Shown here: in pieces, positions 12,945 through 25,789 of the stretch
How the letters are laid out: each line of letters opens with the position of its first letter
Numbering within the stretch: the stretch's first letter is position 1
Assembly (NCBI GenBank): GCA_013397845.1
Contig: VZTG01005544.1
Coordinates: 548,643-612,642 of the forward strand
Reading direction: 5' to 3'
DNA from: Melanocharis versteri
Lineage: Eukaryota; Chordata; Aves; Passeriformes; Melanocharitidae
Length of the DNA stretch: 64,000 nucleotides
Notes under the pieces: generated by a model
Seen by the model: the letters and a program-made list of their open reading frames with translations, nothing else
What the model was told of the DNA's origin: nothing
Database searches by the model: none
Program-made: the position numbers and the translations under genes

Positions 12945-13202
12945 ACAGAACCATAGATCCCTGGGGAGCACCACTGGTAACCAGACACCACCTGGATGTA
13001 ATTCCAGATTGCACTCGTCCAAGATATTTGCAGCCAGTTTCTCAAGGAGAATACTGTGGGAAACGGTGTCAAAGGCTTTACTGAAGTCCAGGTAGAGTCC
13101 ACATCCACAGCCTTTTTCCTTCATCCTCAAAGCAGGCCACCCTGTCATAGAAAGAGATCAGGTGGGTCAAGCAGGGCCTGCCTTTCACAAACGTATGCTG
13201 GC
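12945..13202 (-). mobile_element. CR1 LINE fragment, reverse transcriptase region with internal deletion
   Basis: On the minus strand the reverse transcriptase motif DFSKAFDTVSHSILLEKLAA is intact at about 13030-13090, and the later motif VTSGAPQGS is readable in another frame at about 12960-12990. In CR1 proteins these two motifs lie about 45 residues or more apart. Here they are closer and out of frame, so a piece between them has been lost. The right part (about 13130-13200) matches the CR1 segment upstream of the first motif. CR1 reverse transcriptase would prime genomic insertion, but this copy is dead. The 84- and 77-codon minus frames are remnants of it. Confidence 0.9.
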
Positions 13203-13275
13203 AGAATTGCATAATGAAAGAAATTGCGGGGTACAAAGAAGACATACTCCAACCACTGAGGTGCTACAGAACAGG

Positions 13276-14024
13276 TTTTCTCTCTTTTTCCTTTTTTTCT
13301 TTTTTCTTTTTTTCTTTTTTCTTTTTTTTTTCTTATTTCTTTTTTCTTTTATCTTTTCTTTTTTCTTCTTTTTCCTCCTTTCTTTTTTTTTCTTTTTTCT
13401 TTTTTCTTTTTTCTTTTTTCTTTTTTCTTTTTTCTTTTTTCTTTTTTCTTTTTTCTTTTTTCTTTTTTCTTTTTTCTTTTTTCTTTTTTCTTTTTTCTTT
13501 TTTCTTTTTTCTTTTTTCTTTTTTCTTTTTTCTTTTTTCTTTTTTCTTTTTTCTTTTTTCTTTTTTCTTTTTTCTTTTTTCTTTTTTCTTTTTTCTTTTT
13601 TCTTTTTTCTTTTTTCTTTTTTCTTTTTTCTTTTTTCTTTTTTCTTTTTTCTTTTTTCTTTTTTCTTTTTTCTTTTTTCTTTTTTCTTTTTTCTTTTTTC
13701 TTTTTTCTTTTTTCTTTTTTCTTTTTTCTTTTTTCTTTTTTCTTTTTTCTTTTTTCTTTTTTCTTTTTTCTTTTTTCTTTTTTCTTTTTTCTTTTTTCTT
13801 TTTTCTTTTTTCTTTTTTCTTTTTTCTTTTTTCTTTTTTCTTTTTTCTTTTTTCTTTTTTCTTTTTTCTTTTTTCTTTTTTCTTTTTTCTTTTTTCTTTT
13901 TTCTTTTTTCTTTTTTCTTTTTTCTTTTTTCTTTTTTCTTTTTTCTTTTTTCTTTTTTCTTTTTTCTTTTTTCTTTTTTCTTTTTTCTTTTTTCTATTTT
14001 ATTTTTTCTTTTTTTTTTTTTTTT
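13276..14024. repeat. Long pyrimidine array, (TTTTTTC)n heptamer
   Basis: After an irregular T/C lead-in, C occurs exactly every 7 bases from 13392 to 13994, giving 86 perfect steps with no substitution or slippage. Pyrimidines are unbroken from 13352 to 13995 (644 nt). A T-rich tail follows to 14024. The large open frames of 304, 270 and 293 codons here encode seven-residue repeats of F/L/S or K/E/R and are products of the repeat. Such mirror-symmetric pyrimidine DNA can form triplex structures, by established knowledge. The array starts about 75 bp from the CR1 fragment. Confidence 0.98.
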
Positions 14025-17000
14025 AGTTTTGTTGTTTTTGTTACCTAATTTTTTATTTAAGAACATGATAAGATAAGGAGAACGTCTTTACCCATGCCCG
14101 TGCAATGGGATGTCAACATTTTCTGCTTCCTTCATCAGCAGGTTGCTTTCTCTTATTGTTCTGGTAATTCTTGTTCACCACAAGAAATGTAATGTCTATA
14201 CAATTGCTGATGAAATCAAAGCAAAATATACAGAGTTACGTGACTCTTCTCGAGGCAGAACTGTGTCTCCTTAATGAACTGTGTTGCCATACTGAGGTTA
14301 GTAAATAGCATTAACCCTAATTTAATGGTCAAGAGAATGAGGCAAATATTAAGAGCAGAAAGTACAACTTCGCAAGTAGGGGGTGAGTCAGCAGTAGAGC
14401 AGGACAGAGTACATGTATTTTCTTTCTCTGGTAGCTTCCTGTTACTTTAGTTTATATTTTCAGGACTAAATATGGCACTTTGTCACAGGAAGCAAAATCG
14501 AGGAAAATATAAACACCTCTCTTAAAAGCTTTGTGTGCTTTGGGGTTTTTTTTGTGTGTTTGTTTCCTTGTTTGTTTGTTTTCTAGAAGCATACCATAAC
14601 TTAGCAGATCAATGCAGAAAGAAAAGATGGGGGCGGGGGGGAGAGGAAAAATCAGTAGAGTACTTTTTATTAATTGAGTCAGGTTATCTGCCTGTCAGCA
14701 AAAGAAAAAAAAAACATGCATTTGGCATATTGCTGCTGAGCATGCTTTCTATTTCGTCCCAGTGCACACCTCAGCTGTACCCAGCATTTAATAAGCATTA
14801 TATTTAGTGCCCTTTAAAAAAATGATTGAATTATTGCTCTTTTTATGGTTCTATAAAAGTCTTTAATAATTTGGGGGCAGCAGCTTCGTCTTGCCTGCCT
14901 GGCCAATCGTCACTGAGTGATTAAATTATTCATGCAGGTTTCAGTTAACTTTGTTTACTGTGACCAGATCATGGTGTCTTTAGTTTGGGAAGTGGAAGCC
15001 AAATAAGTGCATGTATCTGGTGGTTTCTGGTGTGGATGGGTTGCAGTGAGGATGGCAATGGTGTGTAAATCAGCAGAGACTTGCATAAGAAAAGGAAACT
15101 CAAAAACACAGGAAAAAAAAAAAAAAAGAAAAAGAAACCACAAAAATGTAAATGCAAAGAGTATTTATATGAAATTCTCTTTAATCAGTACCCAAACTGG
15201 CCTGGAGGGCCTGGGGAAGGGAGAGACTCAGAAGAACTTGGTTTGAGACGAAATTGCCAGAGCTTTTTGTTTCACTGCTAAGGGTGAAATTGGGTAAAGA
15301 CTCACGGAAGTCAAAGTTAAGAACTTCACTGAGGGTTAAGGCAGGATTTTGGATTTCTATAGTTAAGGGTAGTAACAGTGAAATCATTCTGCTCAATGTG
15401 CTGTGGTTTACTCAAGACCTTGCTCTTTCCTTCACAGGCAGAGAAAATATGTTAATTTATATCATTTTCCAATAATAAAATTGACTTATATTAGTGAGAA
15501 GTAAACCTTTAGGATATAACAACTTTATCCTATGATGTCATGACAAGTGTCATTCCATCTCTTTGTATGTGAGATAAACCCCCACAGCCTTAAAACCACA
15601 CTGCTGTCAAATTTGAGCTGCAGGATCCATTTTAGCATCCTTAAGATGCAGCTTTGATGAATTTACAGTAAATAGCTTGTAGAAATAAGCATTTGAAAAA
15701 ACCCCCAAACCTGATGTCTCTATGGCTATCAGCTTTAAAAGTACCTGTGTAACTGAAATGCAATTTTTCAGCAATGGAGTCTCTAATTTACTGACTGGGA
15801 TGAAAGTTCATAACAGTTTAATAATTTACTTCACTTGAATTGTGTTGTTTTCTGGAACTGAGAAATTGTCTTTTTTTTGAGTTTCTGGGAGGTGGCAATA
15901 CCAAAAAAAAAAAAATCTGTTGTGTTGAAAAAAGAGAAATGCTTAAAAATAAAAAATACAAACATTAAAAGCTTTTTGGTACCTACACACAGAGATTTTG
16001 GACTGGCAGCACTTGTTGCTTTCTACAACAGTAGCAAACGTGGAAAGATGTTATCATGTTTTTCGTTGTTTGTTTCTTTGTTTGCTTGTTTTTCCATCTG
16101 TGATTTCTTTTTATTTTTTTTGGTTTTGAGTGTGAGGTGCAAGATTTACGGAAAAAAATAAGTCAAAGAAATAATGTACTTCTAGGTGCAATCCTAGTCC
16201 TCACCAGAGCATTATTAAGTGCCTCCTGCACGAGGAATTTTCCTCATGTCTGTCATGTTTTGCAATTTACTTCTCCCTTACTGTTGAAAACAAGTCCTTT
16301 TCCTTAAAATTAATTTTTCCTTACTGGAAAATTCTCTTTTTTGTTATTTTAAGTTGTTCTTTCCTTCTGTCAAGATGAAGCACAATCTCAACTTGACAGA
16401 CTGTTTTAGGTAGCTGAATGTTGGGATTATTGCAGAATTTTTACAGTCTTGAGTTATGTCAGACACTAATTTCAGTAACGGGGCCCCACCATGCAGGCAC
16501 TGGCAACAAAGAAAGACACTCAATGCTCTGAACAGAGCACTATTAAAGTCTGATTCACTGTAGGATTTCTTCAATCACTTCTCCATCAAAAACTTCAAAG
16601 ACTTATAAAAAGGCAAAATTGAAGTCAAGCTGCGGTGAATCAGGTCCCTACGTGCACTAACCTTTAATTTAAGGCATACCAAAGAAATGATGAGTTGTAT
16701 CTCAGGCCATGGGGAAGGGAGAACGTTTCATGATCGTTCATGGCTTGGACAAACAGCAGAGAAGGAAAGCATCTGGGAAAGGCACATTGACTAAGAGCAG
16801 AGGACATAACCCGCCTCATATCTACGCATGGCAAATCAATTTAATGTCTTTCATTACTGCTTGAAAACGGAAACTTACATGTGAACAATAAACTTTAATC
16901 TGGTTGACAACAGTTTAAAAAATGCACTGGAAGCAAGTTTCGGCTGCATGACATACTTTATGACACTTATTAAAAAGGCATACTTGTAAGTCAATTAACC

Positions 17001-17905
17001 TGCCCAATGGTACATTTTAACTTGTTTTCTATTAGGAAAGGCAGCAAAAGGGCAAAGTTTTTCATTTGGTAAAGTTCTAAGTTGATTCCTTTTCCCTCTT
17101 TAAGTGAAGGACATTGCTGGTGTCATCATTCCTAACCAGTCCAATATGAAATATAAGCCATTGGTGTCCACCAACCCATATTGTCACAGGTAACGGTTGC
17201 TTATTCCCTAAAACTTTATAGTCATTGCAGTCTGATATGGTAATTCATTAATTACAGTAATGATGACACCACAGGATGAGGCAGTTAACAAGACACATCT
17301 ATCTGTATATTACAGAGAGCATCATTTGCACCCAACAGAGGTAAGGTCGCAAAAGCATTTTAGCTGAGCTTCTCTCATCCCAAAACTTTCCTAAACATTT
17401 GGGTGTTCTTGCTTCAGTTCCATTTCCCATCCCCTTCCCTCTCTTTAAAGTTTGTGCTATTAAAATATAAGTATATACACAAACACACAGATGCAGATAC
17501 AGTCTGTACCAATTTATTTTATATCCATAAATTCTCTGTATAACATGTATAAATATACATAGCATGTATAACTACATATATGTATGCACTGCATTTGTTA
17601 TAAACATACTTCATTTATACATAAAGACTCATAAGTACAAAAACATACATAAAGATTTTGCCTAGATTTAAAAAAAAAAAAATAATTGCTAGGTGATTTC
17701 TGGTAGCTTATGTCTATGGCAACATGTGTTGGGAAAGGCAGAAAAGGAAGGGAGGAGATAACTAAGATTTTGTCCCTTTGTGAAAGTATATTTCATTACA
17801 CCTTGGCTCATGATGTAGGGAGCTGTCAATGGGTAAAGTAGACCAATATGAATGTAGACAGGACAGGCTGTTTTTGCCCACAATACTGCGATTTCAACAG
17901 AACAG
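14025..17905. other. Intergenic sequence, no gene seen
   Basis: Unique DNA with a G-rich spot at about 14629-14641, an A-rich patch at 15111-15137, and moderately complex AT-rich stretches at 14826-14950 and 16840-17050 that look like possible conserved noncoding DNA (see findings). Open frames are below 95 codons and unconvincing. Confidence 0.55.
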
Positions 17906-18112
17906 GTTAAAAAAACCCCAAAAAACCAAAACCAAAACCAAAACAAGCCAAACAAAAAAACCCAAAAAACCAAAAAAAAACCAAAAACAAAACCAAAAAC
18001 AAAACAAGAACAAAACAAACCAAAAAAACACCCCAAAACCAAACCAAACCAAACCAAACCAAACCAAACCAAACCAAACCAAACCAAACCAAACCAAAAC
18101 CAAAAAATATAC
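17906..18112. repeat. A/C-rich tract ending in (AAACC)n
   Basis: Irregular CAAAA/CCAAA units followed by about 11-12 tandem AAACC pentamers at 18040-18097. The 167-codon minus frame and the 99-codon plus frame across it are low-complexity artefacts rich in F/W/G/V or K/N/P/Q. Confidence 0.95.
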
Positions 18113-21100
18113 AACACCAAAATCATGAACTCCACACCAAAACTGGTTGATCGTTGGGGTCTGACAACTAAGAATGGTGAAACTTTGTTCAATTTTGTCT
18201 CATGTGTGTTTCAGACCAGGTTCACTGATGGTTTTAAGTTCAGCGATGCCAAATGTGCTTGAAATTTGCCAAAATTGCTTTGATCTGCTACTTAAATTTA
18301 TTGCAAGGCTTGTAAATGTCCTAATTTGGGTAGGATTACAAGTACACTTTTTTCCTTCTGAGATATTTGATAATTTTACATCATGTCTCTGCCTAGTCTT
18401 GGAAGTGTTGAATCACAACAGCAGAAGTATTTTAATTTCTGTAATAAATATGAGGGGACAAGTAGGCATTTTTGGAGCATGGGTATACACATATTTAAGC
18501 TGTATGCTGAGTTACCCCTGAACCACTATTACTTTTGCATCCGGGTCCTGTTTTCTTGCTTTAATTGCATGCAATTGAAATTTGTAGGAATGTTTAGAAC
18601 CCTTCTAGCTTCTAATGGCAATAGATTGTTGTGTAACTTCGTATATTTACATCCTTCTCCAGAAGATCAGAAAGGTTACATCCTAAGACTGTTCTGGTTC
18701 TTATGGAACATCGATTTGCTGATTATGGGGATGGCCATAAAGAAGAAGTGGAAGGTGATGGATTGCTACATAAATATTTTAAAACTCCTTTGAGATTTAT
18801 ATTTTCTGAATCTGTCTTTCTTGGATGAGTTTATTTCTAAGTGTATATTTTTAGTGTAATTATATACGTGTGTACATATATTTGAATAAATATGCAGAAA
18901 ATTAGCTTGAACAACCTGTAAGAACAGAGGAAGGTCTCTGAGTGTTCCATGGCTGTGTTTCTTCAAATATCAAGAAGCAAGTGAAAAAGGAATGAGTCAG
19001 GTAATCACTACGTAGGTAGCTAGCCGATAATGGAAAAACGTGGGGAAAAATGAAAAAAAAAAACCTTCCGCCTTTTAAAATGCATACAAAAGCCAGCCTC
19101 AGAAAGGCCTACAGACTCAAATGCTCTCAAGAGGGCTTGGGAGGGAAAAGTGCTTTCAGCAACTCTTTTTTATCTTCAGGTTTTTCACTTTATCTCACTT
19201 TCTCGAATGCTGGAAGTTGACCCTTAGAGGGTCATGGAATCTGATTTATTGTACTGTGTTTAAATCAACAAAGTCAGTTTCTGAAAGCTATGCTTTAAGT
19301 TTACTGGTAATCTTACTTGAACTTATCTACTTCCTTCTTCCTCCTCACTTTCAGATTTGTTTAGAGTGAGAAAGATTCTGGTATTAGGAAGCCAAGAACA
19401 TAAAAGATATCATAAGAGTTGGTTTCCAGTATAGGGTGTAATTTTCCAAGTACACATGATGTGATTGTGAACAGAATTATTGCTTTTATTTCCTTTTTTG
19501 CTTTCTTTGTTCACTTTTTTTAAAAAAAATCTAATAATCAGTGAATGATCAGGATTTTTTTTTTTTTTTTTGGAGTTTTATGGGTTCTGTCTTTTAAATC
19601 TAATTTAACTACTTTTAATTTTTTTTCCTTGTAATTTCCAAATGTCAAAATATATGAGAAAAATATAGGCAATGACACAAATGACCAGGAAAAATCAAAG
19701 CAACAATAATGCATTAAATTAATCAACACTACCTTGTGGAAAGAAATTATGTATTTTGGTACATGGTCATTAAGGAAATGGTATTAAGACTGCTGCAGAT
19801 TGCTGGAGACACAACTTTACATTAGTATTTCTTTGTTCCAAACTGCTAATGGGAGAAGAAGACTAACAATGTTAAATAGGTCAAGAAACAGAGGAAAACC
19901 TGGTCATATTTAAGACAAATAATTTTTTTCTATTTTTGACCATTGTATAATAGAGAATGGGGAATTTTATCATTGCTCACGAACTAAGAATATGCATTGG
20001 TTGGACAGAACTAGAATCATAGAGTTGGTTATTTTGCCTTTTTTTTTTTTTAGCACTCCCCTTAAAATCTAGAAAAGGAGAATGCTTCTGTGTGTTATGG
20101 AAGGTTAGAAGTGACTTGTGTTGGTGGGAAAGAGTGAACAGTATTCCTTCTGCTAAATGTCAGTAATTTAATTTAGGAACTTGCAGTAATAAGCTCAAAA
20201 ACTTCCCAGTTGTCTCTTAAAGGTCTTACTTTTTAAGGTGGAGTTTTCAATTTTGCTGCAATTAACCCAAGTAATTTACATTGGGATAAATCTAGTTTAA
20301 ATTCCGGCACAGCTTCTGAAGATAACAGATGTACCATAATCCAGTGGGATTCCGAGCTTGCAAACCAAGGTGCTGCTCTGAAATGTGCATTTGGGGTGCT
20401 GACAATGAAGAGGGTTTGAAAAACCTGCTTGGTTTATGCCATCTGACATTTGCATCATTGCTCTAAGCACTTGAAATATTACAGCATAAACCCCAGGTAT
20501 GATCCTGCCATATTTCCATGTGGCACAGGAGTTTATCAGGATCTTCCTAATGTCTGTATCCAAATAATCAACAGCAGAAAATGATATTTATCTAGAAATG
20601 AACAAGAACCCTTTGGGGTAGAGTTAATAACATAACACAAGTGACTATCATTTTTTTATTGCAGCAATAGATTAAAAATAGAAACAAGTCTCAGAGGCTA
20701 CAAAACTTACAGATATAGAAGAGAAGAGATAGCAGTGTAGTATTGTGGTTCTTCTCCTGTGCTGACTGTGTTCTAATGCATCATAGTAAAAATGTTGCAG
20801 GTAAATCAGCTATTTTGGATGAAATATGAATGTGTTACTCACTGTGACAGAAAGTTGCTATTTTTTAAACCATTTTGACAATAAAAATTGTTACTAATAA
20901 AGCAGGCTAGGAATACACTTCATTGTGGGGGTTTTGGGGATTCTAAGAGTGGAGTAGGTATTTGAAATCCTCCGAGGTAACTGTCAAAAAGGATGCTTCA
21001 AACAGCACCACGTGATCCCTTGAGAGCCACAGGTTCAGTCAATTTTTTGCATTACAGCTTTTAGAAAGACATTAAAGTCTTTGCACAAAGAGTTAAAGCA

Positions 21101-22095
21101 ACACAGACTTCAGCACACTGGTAAACCAAACATTTAAATTGTCATCCTTAACTCCATTTCTATCCTTCCATTCATGTATCCATCCTAAACTTTGATGTTT
21201 CAGCTTTCAAAAACATAATAGTGGGTTTTGGTCTTGTTTTGTCATGGTTGTGGTTTTTGTTGTGTTTCTTTTCTTTTTTTTTATTCCTACTTACAGACTG
21301 CAGTACAGTCAACTCCTTACTTTGATAAAGGAAACAAACTGAATCGTTCTATTTTCTCATTATAAGGAAACTTCTAAAACCCTCTGATCACCCGGTTTCC
21401 ATAAGATCATACAAAAATTTGACCCCAATGGAATAATTCAATTTTCTAGTCCCATACCCTGCATGAATAATTTCATTTTCTTTTATCTAGTTGTTCCTAT
21501 ATTTAGCATAGCAGCCTACACTATGGCAAACATTGTCTGGAGAAGTCTGTGGTGCTGAATTAAACCCACCAAGTAAAAACTATCATTCCCTTTGGCAGTT
21601 TGATCCAAAAATTTGTTTATCTATGCTTGTTAAATATGAGCCTGATTTCTCATTTGAATTTAACTCCAGTGTTTGGCCGTTGACTTTGCTACTTTCCTCT
21701 GTTGAATGAAACAAATTTTCAGATTTCCAGTACTTTCTCCTCTTTATGTTTGCATTTTCTGTTTTAAAACATTTCTTCAAACCGTTAGGCTCTTTTTTTG
21801 TGAGTCTTTTCTAGACTCAAACTGAGTGGCCAACATGGATACTTCAATTATGTGCAATATGTCACAAATGGTCTTCCATAAGCAGTGTCTGTCCTCTTTT
21901 GTTAAAATAGCCTTGTCTCTTTTCAGGGAAGCACTTCATGAGAGCACTGAGTGGTCTCTCTCAGTTTGCTAGTTCTGTGACTGGCATGATGCCATTGCCC
22001 CCCTCAGATTCTGCTTTTCTCTTTCTGTACCTATGGCTTGAATGTGCATTTTTTAAAAAAATTAAAGAGCTTTCTCTTGATTTACTGAATTAGGG

Positions 22096-22098
<3 letters not shown>
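18113..22098. other. Intergenic sequence, no gene seen
   Basis: Unique AT-rich DNA. Open frames of 115 and 136 codons (18174-18521 and 18383-18793) have no recognisable domain. Short T runs lie near 19556 and 20040. A CR1-like phrase at about 20009-20030 is too short to call. Confidence 0.55.
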
Positions 22099-22130
<32 letters not shown>

Positions 22131-22158
22131 TGCTCTTTTTTTTTTTTTTTTTTTTTTT
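22099..22158. repeat. Interrupted poly(T)
   Basis: Two T runs (22099-22129 and 22136-22158) separated by GTGCTC. It may be a poly(A) tail seen from the other strand, but no retroposed body was recognised on either side. Confidence 0.95.
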
Positions 22159-24840
22159 AATGGGCTCAGTTTATTTTCTTTTATTTGTTTACCAGCTGCT
22201 TTTTCATTTAATAAATGCTTTGCTGATATCTCACACTCATAGGTTTTTAAATGGAATCTAAGTTTCCGCCCTTTCCAGATACATTATAAAGCATGATTTA
22301 GAGAATTATTAATAACTACTGCATTGGTGGGCCATAATAAAACAAGAGGGTTTTATTGAAGTTCCTTTCTGAGGCACAGAAGAGTGAGAATTGAGAGGGC
22401 AAGAATTCCTTCTGTGGATAATTTACTCCAGGATGTTGTAGAAAAGGACAAGTCTCAGAGAGAATTTAAATATCTTGTCATCTCTTGGGTAGTATAAACA
22501 GTCCTATAAATAAGTGGGGGAAAAAAAGAGAAGCGGTCATTAAAAGCAGAAGGTGCTGAAATAAGTAAGAATGAAATTGCCTTCAAAATCAGGATTATAG
22601 AGCATAATTCAATAGTCCTGCATTAACTTTAATGTGGGTCAGGGAACTGGCTGAAGCATAGATTGCTCTCACCTCATCTGACCTTCTCATCTGAGAAAGA
22701 GAGGGTCTGATAGATAATGTGGTTCATTCACCACGTTCTTAAATTTAGGCTCTAATGTCTGTAATCATCCTGGTGATAAACACCTCTACAACAAGTCTCT
22801 TTTGTTGGAAATACATCACTAAGTGGGCAACACGTAGAGTGAACTTTCTTACCCTGGCAAAAAGCCCCACTGCCTGTAGTACATGTGTTTCAATCTGCCT
22901 CAACAGGAATTATTATTCTGGTTGTGTTCGTTGCCACTTTCGAGCAGTGTATTTTAAAATCATAACCACAACAAACCCTGCAGACACCATTAAGTAAGAA
23001 ACCTTAGAAGGCTATCCAGGGCTTTCTAACACAAAGGATGGGGCATTGCAATGAAAGGCTGAATGCCATCTCCTTTCAAGGAAGCAACAAGAGAGCTCTG
23101 AACTGGTAATATCCAACTGTTAGGACTAAATCTGGAGCCCAGTGACATCAATAGAGAAATCTCATGGATTTCCTGGGGCCATGGATTGGACACTTATGCA
23201 CGTTCAGCAAAGCACTTGCACATATGCAGATGGTCCTTATCCTCCAAATCATTTAAGGACACTCTGAACTTTCAGTAAGTGCTTACATCTCTGTTGAAGT
23301 CAATTTAAGCATATTTTAAAGCGGTTTGTTGAGCGGGGAGGAAATGATGAATCTGGGCCTCAGTGAGTTTTATGGAAATGCATGATGTACTTAAATTTAA
23401 CATATTTATGTAGTAAACTCTCAAATTTCTCCACTGAGTCCAATTGAAAAATGAATAATACATAACCTCTGGCCCTGTGCTTCCTTTGAGCTAGAGAGGC
23501 CAAGCAGCCCAGAAGCTAAATGGTTACCTATTTCTATGCCAGACTTTTCCTCAAATCCCAGCAGGAAGTTTCTGCTTAATGGAGAGGCTAAACTTCTGTA
23601 TTCAGCTTTCTATTCATCCTTTGCCAAGGGTATGGAAAACCGCAAGTGGATCTTCAGAGGAGGAAGAAAAATTAATAAATTTGTTAATTTTATTTGCGCC
23701 ATTTCTGACTAGATCAATTAATATGCCCTCAGATTATGATTGCCTTCATATAAATTGGACTAGGAAGTTGACAACTTTCATAAACTCTGTGTCAATGAGA
23801 AATACCAGTTTATAAAATTTAGTGGTTAATACAGTTTTTATTTTATTGCTAAAGGTTTCTGTGTAGCTGAGATGATTTAAGCAGTCAGTAAGTTTCAAGG
23901 GAAAGTGCATAGTAAAACGAAGAACAATGTCTTGCTCTCTTCTGTAGCTCTTAACTTTGCCAAGAAATGTATTTCTTCCAACATCTGTTTTTGTAACAGG
24001 AACTCAATTCAGTGAAGAAAGAAAGGAGAAAAAATCCCTAAAATCTGACATGAGCTTTTTGGAAAGACAGGCTTCTATTTTATTTTGATACGTGTGCAAG
24101 GAAAAAATAATCATGCAATATTTTTATTTGAATGAGATTTATGGAGCACTTCTGACAACTACCTACACATTGAAATGCACTTAATTCTGTGAGTGATCTC
24201 CAGAGCTTCAGATTTGTTTCCAACCATTTTGTGCCTTATGCTCCTGAATTCTATAACTTTGCTTGCCAGGCAGCATTTAGTAAAGCAAATAAGATGGATT
24301 TATCTATGCTGAAAATATCCAAGGTTTCTGTTACTGTTGTTAAAGCCTTAATACTGTAAACACTGATATATCAGATTTACCTATGTAAGTCAAACAGGAT
24401 GACTCACAAGAATGAAACAGAATAGCTAAGTATCAGGTGTATAGCTATGGGCATAAATTGCTGCCTTACTCTATGGTACACAATTTTACAGGCTAGAGAG
24501 AAAACTGCTGCTCCAGATATGCATTTGTAGGTACTTTCAGTCTCACTGTTGTCAGAGGCAGCAAAAATATCATGCTGAACACAGTGCAAATGATACCATA
24601 AAGTAATTCATATTATTAAAAGTGTCTTTCTTCTCATTGTGAAATTCAGCATTTCTGTTAATTAATAACTCAAGGAAGTGAATGGCTGAAATAAGTAGTG
24701 CTGAAGGGAATATCTTTCTTCAGATCAGAATCTGGATGAGAAGGCAAACTTATACAAACATACTGCAATCAAGGATTTTTTTTTATTATTACTATTAATT
24801 ATTCTTTNAAATAAAAATTTTTTATATAAAAAATATAAAT

Positions 24841-24883
<43 letters not shown>

Positions 24884-25412
24884 CAATGAAACCGTGTCAT
24901 TTTGTGAATTATTTTTTCCTCAACCATGACGAGGAGCCCGATGAAAAGCAGTTAGACACGAAGGCAGCTCTGGCAAAAGTTTTGTGGACATGTAGCAACA
25001 GAGAGGATGATTTCAGATACATTATTATTTTTGTCATTTTAATAGAGTTCCTGGCCCTGCATTAACAGAAAGTGACTCTGAGAGATATTTACCATAGTTA
25101 CCTGTCATCTGTATGTACTAATATCTAGGGTGTGGAAGATTTTCACTGAAGGCAACTTTCAGGGCTGGCCTGAAGCTATATGATGGATTTCGTAAGCACT
25201 TAGAAGGAGACCCTTGAGACCTATATAAAATCTGGAACACAGACCTACTTTCAGGCTTTCTCCCACTTGAGTAGCCCTTGCACTCATCAGATTTGTTATG
25301 ATACATGAGGCCTCACAGCTGAATTACCTACGTTGTCCATTTATGACTTCTTTGAGCAGTCCATCACATTGCAGACTGTGAAATCCCTTTAATATTATAC
25401 ACAAACAACCCT
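22159..25412. other. Intergenic sequence, no gene seen
   Basis: Unique DNA up to the provirus. It includes a single N at 24808 inside an AT-only stretch, then a pure A run at 24848-24882. No gene or named repeat was seen. Confidence 0.55.
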
Positions 25413-25769
25413 TGTGGGAAGAGATGGGATATGCGGGCTGTGGGACGCGCCTGCAGAAGCACACGGCAGAACAAAGGAGCGCATGGTGGCACGGAGAGGC
25501 TTGTCTCCCCCAGACTCTGGGGCAGGAGGTGTCACACAGCAAAGCCCTGCGGAGAGGAACCCGCCGGAAGCTGACAGACCCCTGAACAGCGCGTGATCAC
25601 CCCATAGAAGGACACTGAGAATGCGTGCCGCTGACACAGCGACATGGGATAGGTCACATAATGAGAATTACCATGCGTGTCTTGAAAAAGGGTGTAAAAG
25701 CAGCTCGATTCTTTGAATAAAGGATTTAGATTCCCTGCTGATCTGAGTCCATGTCTCGGTTCCTCATCA
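25413..25769 (+). repeat. 5' LTR of the ERVK-type provirus
   Basis: Bounded by TGTGGG at 25413 and CA at 25769, two bases before the primer binding site, giving 357 bp. A TATA-like TGTAAAAG lies at 25693-25700 and a polyadenylation signal AATAAA at 25716-25721, so U3, a very short R and U5 can be placed in order. The right end is firm because of the primer site. The left end is chosen on the TG and the change in base composition and could be off. Confidence 0.8.
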
Positions 25770-25771
25770 GT

Positions 25772-25789
25772 TGGTGCCCGAACAGGGAC
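25772..25789 (+). other. Primer binding site, tRNA-Lys3 type with one mismatch
   Basis: TGGTGCCCGAACAGGGAC follows the LTR end after two bases. It differs at one position (fourth base T instead of C) from the 18-nt site complementary to the 3' end of tRNA-Lys3, which primes reverse transcription in several beta- and lentiviruses. The mismatch may be decay or a family variant. Confidence 0.9.

Noticed and set aside
13162..14076. Open frames of 304, 270 and 293 codons
   Set aside because: They encode only seven-residue repeats from the TTTTTTC array; they are not genes.
20009..20030. CR1-like terminal phrase AGAATCATAGAG
   Set aside because: Too short and with no adjoining CR1 sequence.
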